Origin: an uncultured Collinsella sp.
Lineage (GTDB): Bacteria; Actinomycetota; Coriobacteriia; Coriobacteriales; Coriobacteriaceae
Assembly (NCBI GenBank): GCA_947003675.1
Contig: CAMQPJ010000016.1
Span: forward strand, 1-12,703
Length of the DNA stretch: 12,703 bases
Direction: 5' to 3'
This document shows positions 7,489-12,703 of the stretch, in pieces. The number at the start of each line of letters is the position of its first letter. Position 1 is the stretch's first letter. Both the position numbers and the translations under genes were made by a program. Under the pieces are notes generated by a model. That model saw nothing but the letters and a program-made list of their open reading frames with translations. It did no database searches and was not told the DNA's origin.

Positions 7489-7624
7489 GGAACCGAGGGG
7501 CCGAGCGCAGGGCCTTGCCTCTCAATGAGTTCCGCACGAACAGGAGGCGCCAGTGGCGCCTCCGTCGTGAGTCAGGACTGTCCGAAATTGAGAGGCAAGG
7601 CCCTGCGCCCGGCCCCTCGGTTCC
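7489..7624. repeat. 136-bp nested inverted repeat with 38-bp arms, next to gatB stop
   Basis: The arms 7489-7526 and 7587-7624 are complementary at 37 of 38 positions (one A:C mismatch, 7504/7609). The 60-bp centre holds a second hairpin, GGAGGCGCC-AGT-GGCGCCTCC (7543-7563), flanked by CACGA/TCGTG (7535-7539/7565-7569). The outer end is only 3 nt from the gatB TAA, so the gat mRNA would carry it as its 3' untranslated region. It has no open reading frame of note, and I see no flanking target duplication. It could be a MITE-like element, an exceptional terminator or an RNase III-type processing stem. Confidence 0.85.
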
Positions 7625-7627
7625 CGC

Positions 7628-9304
7628 TTACGAGAGCGACGTTCTCAGCAACTCGTTGAAGAGCTTCGGGTTGCCCTTGCCGCGGCTCGCCTTCATGCAC
7701 TGGCCCACCAAAAAGCCGATGACCTTCTGGTTGCCGTCACGATACTGCTGCGCCTGCTCGGCACAGTTTGCCAGCACCTCGTCCACAATCGGCTGCAGCG
7801 CACCGGCATCGCTCACCTGACGCATACCACGCTCGTCGACGATCTTGTTGGGGTCGTCGCCGGTCTGGGCCATGGCCTCAAAGACCTCGTGCGCCTGGTT
7901 GGAGCTGATAGCATCGGTCGCCAGCAGCTTAGCCAGCGCCGCAACCTGAGCCGGCGCGATACCGGACTCGGTCAGCGACACGCCCGCGCCCTTAAGATAG
8001 GCGATCATCTCGTTCACCAGCAAGTTTGCAACCGTCTGGGCCTCCTTGCCAGCCATACCGGCAGCGGCGGCCTCAAAAAACTCGGCAAACTCGGGGTCGC
8101 CGGCAATCTGCTCGGCGTCGGCCGCCTTAATGCCAAAGTCGGCCTCAAAACGGACGCGCTTGGCATCGGGCAGCTCGGGGATCTCGCCACGGCAGCGGTC
8201 GATGAACTCGTCGTCCAGATCGAACGGCGCCAGATCGGGGTCGGGGAACAGACGATAGTCGTCTGCCGTTTCCTTCACACGCATGACCACGGTGCGCTTG
8301 CGACTGGGCTCCCAGTGGCGGGTCTCCTGATAGATGATGCCGCCCTCCTCGAGCACCTCGGCCTGGCGGCAGATCTCGTAGGCAAGGCCATCGTGCAGGC
8401 TCTTAAACGAGTTGAGGTTCTTGAGCTCGGTCTTGGTGCCCAGCTTGGTCTCGCCGCGGCGGCGCAGCGACACGTTGCCGTCGCAGCGCATGGAGCCCTT
8501 CTCCATGGAGCAGTCCGAAATGCCCAGCGTCACAAAGATGCGACGGAGCTTTTCCATAAACAGGCGAGCCTCCTCGGGCGTGCGCAAGTCGGGCTCAGTC
8601 ACGAGCTCAATCAAAGGCGTGCCGCAGCGGTTGTAGTCGACGAGCGACTCAGCCGCGGCGGTAATGCGGCCCTCGGCGCCGCCCACATGGACCATCTTGG
8701 CGGCGTCCTCCTCCATGTGAATGCGCAGGATGCGGATGGGCACCGTGTAGGAACCGTCCTCGCGACGCTCAGGCATCTGCAAGTTGGACGCATCGTAGCT
8801 GGCCAGGTGGCCGGCGCGCTGGTTGCCCTCGCGCATGGTCGACGTCATGGACGTGGACAGGCCCTCGGCGTTGGCCGAGGCGCTCGCCAGACTCTGCGCC
8901 TCGGCCTCACCAAACGCGCAGTCGGGGCGCTCGGCGGCACCGCGACCTGTCACGTCAAGATCCAGGTGACCGTACATGGCAAAGGCGACCGGACCCTGCG
9001 TGGTCTGGAAGTTCTTGGCCATGTCGGGATAAAAGTAGTGCTTGCGGTAGAACATCGAGTGGCGCTGGATCTCGCAGCTGGTGGCGAGACCGGCCTTGAC
9101 GATGCTCTCGATGGCGCGCTTGTTGGGCACCGGCAGGGCGCCGGGCAGGCCCAGACACACCGGGCACACGTTGGCGTTGGGCTCGTCATCGTGGCTGAGC
9201 TTGCAGTTGCAGAACATCTTGGTATCGAGTGCGGTGAGCTCGGTGTGGATCTCCAGGCCGATCACGGCCTCCCAATCCTGCAGGACCTCGGAAAGCTCCT
9301 TCAT
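7628..9304 (-). CDS. gatB: Asp/Glu-tRNA amidotransferase subunit B
   Basis: GatB is the kinase and tRNA-binding subunit of GatCAB, which converts Glu-tRNA(Gln) to Gln-tRNA(Gln), and Asp-tRNA(Asn) to Asn-tRNA(Asn) where needed. Hallmarks are VIGLEIHTEL (14-23), four zinc-binding cysteines (Cys32, Cys34, Cys47, Cys50), YFYPD (90-94), HMEEDA (196-201), DYNRCGTPLIELVTEPDL (223-240) and a C-terminal YqeY-like tail. The protein has 558 residues against about 475-500 in the usual family. The excess is a segment of about 65 residues at about 119-184, between the LDLDV strand and the TVPIRILRIHMEEDA segment. The start overlaps the gatA stop by 1 nt (TAATG). It is last in the operon. Confidence 0.96.
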   Translation of the reverse strand: MKELSEVLQDWEAVIGLEIHTELTALDTKMFCNCKLSHDDEPNANVCPVCLGLPGALPVPNKRAIESIVKAGLATSCEIQRHSMFYRKHYFYPDMAKNFQTTQGPVAFAMYGHLDLDVTGRGAAERPDCAFGEAEAQSLASASANAEGLSTSMTSTMREGNQRAGHLASYDASNLQMPERREDGSYTVPIRILRIHMEEDAAKMVHVGGAEGRITAAAESLVDYNRCGTPLIELVTEPDLRTPEEARLFMEKLRRIFVTLGISDCSMEKGSMRCDGNVSLRRRGETKLGTKTELKNLNSFKSLHDGLAYEICRQAEVLEEGGIIYQETRHWEPSRKRTVVMRVKETADDYRLFPDPDLAPFDLDDEFIDRCRGEIPELPDAKRVRFEADFGIKAADAEQIAGDPEFAEFFEAAAAGMAGKEAQTVANLLVNEMIAYLKGAGVSLTESGIAPAQVAALAKLLATDAISSNQAHEVFEAMAQTGDDPNKIVDERGMRQVSDAGALQPIVDEVLANCAEQAQQYRDGNQKVIGFLVGQCMKASRGKGNPKLFNELLRTSLS

Positions 9305-10818
9305 TACAGCTCGCCTCCCTTCCCGGCAAAATCGGGCGCGACGGAAAGCGCGGGCGCACCCGTGGCGGCATCGGCAAAGCCGCGCTCCAGGGCGCGGGCA
9401 AACGTGAGCAGCTGACGGTCCTTAAAGGCCGGACCAACCAGCTGGGCAGAAACGGGCAACTGAGTATCCTCGCCCAAGCCCAGCGGCACTGAGATACCAC
9501 CGTTGCCGCAGATGTTGAGCGAGATGGTGTACAGATCGGAGAGGTACATCTGCGTGGGGTCGCTGATCTCGCCAAACTTAAAGGCCGTGCGCGGCGAGGC
9601 GGGCATGAGGATGGTGTCCACCTTGGCATACGCGGCGTCGTAGTCCTGCGTGATGAGCGTGCGGGCCTTTTGCGCAGCGTAGTAGTACTTGTCGTACACG
9701 CCCGAGCTCAGCAGGTAGGCGCCGAGCATCTGACGGCGCTTGGCCTCGGCACCAAAGCCGTGGGCACGCGAAAGCGAGCTCTGGTCGGACAAGTTGGCGC
9801 AGCCCTCCTCCTGATAGCCGTAGCGAATGCCGTCGAAACGTGCCAGGTTGGAGAACGCCTCGGCCGGGCCGATGACGTAGTAAGCGGCGATGGCGGCGTC
9901 CAGGTGCGGCAGGTCGACCTCGACCAGCTCGGCGCCCTGGTTCTGCAGCTCCTGGGCGGCGCGCTGAACAGCGGCCTTGACCTCGGGCGTCAGGCCCTCG
10001 GCCTCCATAAACGCGGGGATGATGCCCACGCGCTTGCCCTCGATGCTGTCGTTGAGGTGCTCGGTAAAGTCGACGGCGCAATCCTGGCTGGTGCAGTCGT
10101 ACGAATCGTGGCCCGCACCGGTAAGCGCGTTCATGGCCAGCGCGACATCCTCGACCGTGCGGCCAAAGGGGCCCACCTGGTCGAGCGACGAGCCAAAGGC
10201 AACCACGCCGTAACGGCTCACGGCGCCATACGTGGGCTTAAAGCCCACCACGCCGCACAGCGACGCCGGCTGGCGGATGGAGCCGCCGGTGTCCGAGCCC
10301 AGCGAGAGCGCGACCTCGCCCGCGGCGACGGCGGCAGCGGAGCCGCCCGAGGAGCCGCCGGGCACGCGCTCGGTATCCCAGGGGTTGTTGGTGCGATGGA
10401 ACGCCGAGCTCTCGGTGGAGCTGCCAAAGGCGAACTCGTCCATGTTGGCCTTGCCCATGGGCAGGCAGCCGGCGTCGAGCATGCGCTGGACGCAGGTGGC
10501 GGTGTAGACGCTCTGGTAGTTCTCGAGCATGCGGGAAGCACAGGTGGTGCGCGTGCCCACGAGGTTCATGTTGTCCTTGATGGCCAGCGGCACGCCCGCG
10601 AGCGGGGGCAGCGGCTTGCCTGCGGTACGGTCGGCATCCACGCGCGCGGCGGCCTCGAGCGCGAGCTCGGGCGACACCTGCAGGAATGCCTGGACCCCGC
10701 CCTCGCGCGCCTCGATGGCGGCAAGGGAGGCCTGAGCCACCTCGGTAGCGGTAAAGTCGCCGGCGGCAACGCCCGCAGCGATCTGGGCGGCGGTAAGGGA
10801 ATCGAAGCTCTGGGCCAT
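9304..10818 (-). CDS. gatA: Asp/Glu-tRNA amidotransferase subunit A
   Basis: GatA is the amidase subunit that frees ammonia from glutamine for transamidation. The 504 residues fit the family. The amidase-signature triad is complete: Lys81 in PLAIKDN, cis-Ser156 in GGSSGGSAAAVAAG, and nucleophile Ser180 in GSDTGGSIRQPAS. The spacings (75 and 99 residues from the lysine) equal those of known GatA enzymes. The ATG overlaps the gatC stop as TAATG, and the stop overlaps gatB in the same way, so the three subunits are translationally coupled. Confidence 0.97.
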   Translation of the reverse strand: MAQSFDSLTAAQIAAGVAAGDFTATEVAQASLAAIEAREGGVQAFLQVSPELALEAAARVDADRTAGKPLPPLAGVPLAIKDNMNLVGTRTTCASRMLENYQSVYTATCVQRMLDAGCLPMGKANMDEFAFGSSTESSAFHRTNNPWDTERVPGGSSGGSAAAVAAGEVALSLGSDTGGSIRQPASLCGVVGFKPTYGAVSRYGVVAFGSSLDQVGPFGRTVEDVALAMNALTGAGHDSYDCTSQDCAVDFTEHLNDSIEGKRVGIIPAFMEAEGLTPEVKAAVQRAAQELQNQGAELVEVDLPHLDAAIAAYYVIGPAEAFSNLARFDGIRYGYQEEGCANLSDQSSLSRAHGFGAEAKRRQMLGAYLLSSGVYDKYYYAAQKARTLITQDYDAAYAKVDTILMPASPRTAFKFGEISDPTQMYLSDLYTISLNICGNGGISVPLGLGEDTQLPVSAQLVGPAFKDRQLLTFARALERGFADAATGAPALSVAPDFAGKGGEL

Positions 10819-11129
10819 TACTCGCTCTCCCCCTCTCCCAAAATGGACGGCACGCGGAAGTAGCGGTCACGCGCGCTGCCGGCGTTCTCCAGCGCAACGT
10901 CGAGCGTCAGATCGCGCTCGGGCTCGCGCAGGTCGTCGCCCATCACGTTGGACAGGCTTCCGATGGGATGGAACGTGGGCTCCACGTCGGGCAAGTCATA
11001 TTGCAAGACGGGCTCGAGCATCTGGACGGCGTCGTTCATGTAGGACGTCATCTGGGTGAGCTCGTCATCGGTCAGTGCGATCTTTGCGTACTCGGCGATG
11101 CCGCGCACGTCTTTCTCGCTGAGTGCCAT
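10818..11129 (-). CDS. gatC: Asp/Glu-tRNA amidotransferase subunit C
   Basis: GatC is the small belt-like subunit that holds GatA and GatB together. I chose the ATG at 11129 (103 residues, MALSEKDVRGIAEYAKIAL) because GGAAGGGAG lies 6 nt before it. The in-frame ATG at 11147 would place that ribosome-binding site inside the gene and add six residues not typical of the family. The N-terminal helix (IAEYAKIALTDDEL) and the C-terminal RDRYFRVPSIL match GatC well. It is first in the gatC-gatA-gatB order common in Gram-positives. Confidence 0.94.
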   Translation of the reverse strand: MALSEKDVRGIAEYAKIALTDDELTQMTSYMNDAVQMLEPVLQYDLPDVEPTFHPIGSLSNVMGDDLREPERDLTLDVALENAGSARDRYFRVPSILGEGESE

Positions 11130-11164
11130 AGGCGCTCCCTTCCGCATAACAGTTAAACCGCTCT

Positions 11165-11170
11165 AGTATA
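11165..11170 (-). promoter_or_regulatory. -10 box of the gatCAB promoter
   Basis: The minus strand reads TATACT (5 of 6 matches). It places the start of transcription near 11158, about 29 nt before the gatC ATG. I see no good -35 box at 16-18 bp (TGCTCC at 17). There is no sign of a T-box or other leader. Confidence 0.5.
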
Positions 11171-11270
11171 CAGGGCAACGCCGGCTTGGAGCAGGCGCTT
11201 TACCCAAATGCAGCGAAAACGTAACGGGGACGGCGACTGGAAGGGCGCGACCCGGCGGACCTGCGGCGAC

Positions 11271-11355
11271 AACCGTCCCACCCACAACAAAAACCGTCCC
11301 AACATTCAACGTTTTTCGGCAAAATCGCGTTTTTCATCGAATGTTGTGATGGTTT
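11271..11355. repeat. Composite intergenic repeat (AACCGTCCCA copies and long imperfect palindrome)
   Basis: AACCGTCCCA occurs directly at 11271-11280 and 11292-11301. The second copy starts a 17-bp arm (11291-11307) that matches the complement of 11339-11355 at 15 of 17 positions. The 31-bp loop holds two copies of CGTTTTTC. It is non-coding, lies between the gat promoter and the sortase end, and looks like a dispersed intergenic element. Confidence 0.6.
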
Positions 11356-11365
11356 GAAAGCACCG

Positions 11366-11400
11366 ACCACCACAAAGGTGCCTGTCCCCTTTGTGGTGGT
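11366..11400. repeat. REP-like palindrome at the 3' end of the sortase gene
   Basis: ACCACCACAAAGG (11366-11378) pairs perfectly with 11388-11400 (13 bp) around TGCCTGTCC. On the minus strand it contains AAAGGGGACAGGCACC, a core resembling REP-type palindromes. It lies 13 nt after the sortase TAA and may act as a 3' end structure, though only a weak T-run (CTTTC) follows. It is related to 1118-1150. Confidence 0.75.
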
Positions 11401-11413
11401 TCTGGAGAATGTC

Positions 11414-12352
11414 TTATGCCGAGGCTTTGGCCTTGCGGCGCTTGCGGACCGCGTGGATCACGATGTCCAGCAGCAACAGCACAATGGCTACGACCACGAT
11501 GAGCACGGCAAACTCACGCTTGCCCCAGTGGCGGCCGGCCAGCGACTTTTGCTTGTCGACGTCCTTCTTGTTGTACTTGGTGCGCACGCAATGCACCAGC
11601 AGACGATGGTCGTTCACGCCATAGGGCGTGCAGGTGACAAGCGTCACCTTGTCGGCGCCGGGCTCGATGGTCAGCGACTCCATCTCCTCGGGCAGCACCA
11701 CCTCGGAGTCCACCATCTTGTAGGCGAGCGTCTTGTTCATGGTGTGCAGCAGCACCAGGTCGCCGGGCTCCAGCGAGTGGATGTCGTCGAACATGCTCAG
11801 GTTACGCATGCCCGAGTGCGCGGTGAGCACGCAATGCGTCGAGGTGCCGCCCACCGGCAGGCTCGTGCCCTCCAGGTGGCCGACGCCCGCCATGAGGACT
11901 TCTTCGCTCGTGCCGTGGTAGATGGGCATACTCACGTCGATGGAGGGGATCTCGACCCAGCTCATCATGGGATCGCGGTCAAAGATGAGCTGCTGAGCGT
12001 AGGGCTCGATCTGGTCGGTGGGAAGCTCGGTGGCCTCGCCCGCCAGCTGCTCGTTAAAGGAGCGCGCCTGGAGCAGGATGCGCTCACGCTCCTCGGCAGA
12101 CAGCGCGTCCACGGTGCTGGACACGGTGCTGATCTGGTTGAACACGCCCGAGGCCTCGAGCCGGTCCAAGATCCACGGCCAGGTCATAAGGCCCACGCCA
12201 ATAAGGATGATGACGATGGTGATGAGCCGATCGGCCCAGCGCGGCAGTCGCTTGCGGCGGCGTTTGGACTTTGGTTGAGGTTTGGGCTGAGGGCTTGAGC
12301 CACCGTTGGCCGCGGCGTTATTGCTCTTCATATGTTTGGCGCCCTGCACCAT
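11414..12352 (-). CDS. Class C sortase
   Basis: This 312-residue membrane transpeptidase has a charged N-terminus, a transmembrane helix at about 43-60, the sortase core at about 130-258 and a second transmembrane helix at about 281-301 with a basic tail. The two-helix layout is typical of class C (pilin-polymerising) enzymes. Catalytic residues are His179 (LTAHSG), Cys241 (TLVTCTPYG) and Arg250 (NDHRLLV). GAGGAG lies 9 nt before the ATG at 12352. A second ATG seven codons in is less likely. The usual DP(F/W) lid is not evident where expected: the only DP (127-128) sits directly before the first core strand. No LPxTG pilin gene is in view on either side, so the substrates lie elsewhere or beyond the window. 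An ancestral housekeeping role is possible. Confidence 0.93.
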   Translation of the reverse strand: MVQGAKHMKSNNAAANGGSSPQPKPQPKSKRRRKRLPRWADRLITIVIILIGVGLMTWPWILDRLEASGVFNQISTVSSTVDALSAEERERILLQARSFNEQLAGEATELPTDQIEPYAQQLIFDRDPMMSWVEIPSIDVSMPIYHGTSEEVLMAGVGHLEGTSLPVGGTSTHCVLTAHSGMRNLSMFDDIHSLEPGDLVLLHTMNKTLAYKMVDSEVVLPEEMESLTIEPGADKVTLVTCTPYGVNDHRLLVHCVRTKYNKKDVDKQKSLAGRHWGKREFAVLIVVVAIVLLLLDIVIHAVRKRRKAKASA

Positions 12353-12368
12353 CGCCGGTCACTCCTCT

Positions 12369-12396
12369 ACAACTCAAGTTGTCTAAACAAATAATA
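12369..12396 (-). promoter_or_regulatory. Sortase promoter -10 box and adjacent inverted repeat
   Basis: The minus strand reads TATTAT (12396-12391, 5 of 6 matches), placing the start near 12384. No clear -35 box is present. Directly downstream ACAACT (12369-12374) and AGTTGT (12377-12382) form an inverted repeat over the first transcribed bases. It could be an operator or a tiny 5' hairpin. Confidence 0.4.
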
Positions 12397-12483
12397 GCCG
12401 ATTAACGAGCTTCCGCGCCGGACAACGCAGCTAGACAGCATTGCGCAGCGCGAGCATAGGCCAGCATTTGAGTTTTCAAAATG

Positions 12484-12515
12484 TCCCGAATCGGCGGGGC
12501 GATTCGGGATACAAT
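12484..12515 (+). promoter_or_regulatory. Promoter of the RNA candidate with 10-bp inverted repeat
   Basis: TACAAT (12510-12515) is a good -10 box, giving a start at about 12522. TCCCGAATCG (12484-12493) and CGATTCGGGA (12500-12509) form a perfect 10-bp inverted repeat directly upstream, where the spacer and -35 should be. No -35 consensus is visible. A dimeric regulator site is the likeliest reading. Confidence 0.5.
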
Positions 12516-12521
12516 AGCTAC

Positions 12522-12618
12522 AGGAAACGACGCACCCCGCGTAAGTACTTAGGAGCGCGGGCGACCAGTTTCCGACGTTGTTAAATGCCCGGGCCTCTAA
12601 CCCCGGGCATTCTTATTT
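12522..12618 (+). ncRNA. Structured RNA candidate, small RNA or 5' leader
   Basis: The predicted transcript starts right at a closing stem, GGAAAC (12523-12528) with GTTTCC (12568-12573). Inside is a second stem CCCGCG (12536-12541) with CGCGGG (12556-12561), capped by a 14-nt loop containing the palindrome TAAGTACTTA. A third hairpin (12584-12611) follows, then a T-rich stretch. Promoter, compact fold and terminator together make a standalone RNA of about 95 nt or an attenuating leader for a gene beyond the edge. I could not match it to a named family with confidence. Ribosomal-protein leaders and the Collinsella-1 motif are worth testing. Confidence 0.5.
12584..12618 (+). terminator. Terminator hairpin of the RNA candidate
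   Basis: AATGCCCGGG (12584-12593) pairs perfectly with CCCGGGCATT (12602-12611), 10 bp with an 8-nt loop, followed by CTTATTT. The T-tract is imperfect. The stem could also end a convergent minus-strand gene whose stop codon would be at 12613-12615. Confidence 0.6.
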
Positions 12619-12703
12619 GCGCTTGTTGCGGCGCAAATGCCTTCTACTGTCCGCACCGCGCGTGCGCCTACGGACCTTAAACCGAACCTCATACGAGTCA
12701 AGA
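12613..12703 (-). CDS. Possible 3' end of a minus-strand gene (edge fragment)
   Basis: The minus strand is open from the right edge to a TAA at 12613-12615, about 29 codons, ending in a very basic tail (RRRTRGADSRRHLRRNKRK). The stop is 1 nt from the hairpin at 12584-12611, much as the ABC and gatB stops abut palindromes here. The stretch is too short to judge by itself. A plus-strand frame from an ATG at 12637 is also open to the edge but lacks a ribosome-binding site. I do not recognise either protein. Confidence 0.25.
   Translation of the reverse strand, partial: LDSYEVRFKVRRRTRGADSRRHLRRNKRK

Noticed and set aside
7489..7624. Retron msr/msd region or CRISPR-like unit
   Set aside because: No reverse transcriptase, Cas gene or series of spaced repeats is present. 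It is a single nested inverted repeat.
7889..9415. Plus-strand open frame of 508 codons antisense to gatB
   Set aside because: It lies opposite a full-length gatB with all family motifs. Long antisense frames are expected in GC-rich coding DNA, and its product is low-complexity with no recognisable domain.
9670..10863. Plus-strand open frame of 397 codons antisense to gatA
   Set aside because: Shadow of gatA, whose catalytic triad is intact. The product is repetitive and unrecognisable.
11130..11147. Upstream ATG at 11147 as the gatC start
   Set aside because: The strong GGAAGGGAG lies between the two ATGs and fits only the start at 11129.

Overview
The window looks like chromosomal DNA of a high-GC actinobacterium, most likely Collinsella or a close relative (Coriobacteriia). 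The reasons are the GC-rich codon use, a DUF6110 + metal P-type ATPase pair, a gatCAB operon, a class C sortase and dense short palindromes in the spacers. I assign the genus from gene content and style; no rRNA is present to confirm it.

Layout, left to right. (1) 1-1080, minus strand: a metal-pump operon made of a small DUF6110 membrane protein followed by the N-terminal part of a P-type ATPase that runs off the left edge. Its promoter overlaps a DtxR-like inverted repeat. (2) 1118-4736, minus strand: two directly abutting ABC exporter-fold half-transporters that probably form a heterodimer and have features of IrtAB/YbtPQ-type siderophore importers. An AraC-family regulator (4851-5855, plus strand) is transcribed divergently from them. 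Regions 1 and 2 together suggest a metal-homeostasis neighbourhood, which is an inference. (3) 5920-7284, minus strand: an AAA/DUF4143 ATPase of unknown role. Its upstream region carries four alternating copies of a 12-13 bp motif inside a 69-bp imperfect palindrome. (4) 7411-11170, minus strand: the gatC-gatA-gatB operon for tRNA-dependent amidotransferase, with TAATG stop/start overlaps. It is followed by a 136-bp structure with 38-bp arms and then a terminator hairpin. (5) 11271-11400: a spacer with two kinds of palindromic repeat. (6) 11414-12352, minus strand: a class C sortase with no pilin gene in view. (7) 12353-12703: a mostly non-coding right end with a likely structured RNA on the plus strand. 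It has its own -10 box, a 10-bp inverted repeat across the promoter and a terminator-like hairpin. A short minus-strand open frame at the edge may be the tail of a convergent gene.

Spacers longer than about 300 bases: 7285-7627 holds the operator cluster, the terminator and the long inverted repeat; I see nothing in 7440-7488. 12353-12703 holds the sortase promoter, the RNA and its promoter, and the edge frame; I see nothing in about 12400-12480. There is no tRNA, rRNA, CRISPR array, transposase or phage gene. The most unusual material is non-coding: the operator-like cluster at 7307-7375, the long inverted repeat at 7489-7624 and the RNA candidate at 12522-12618. The most unusual protein feature is a roughly 65-residue insertion in GatB.
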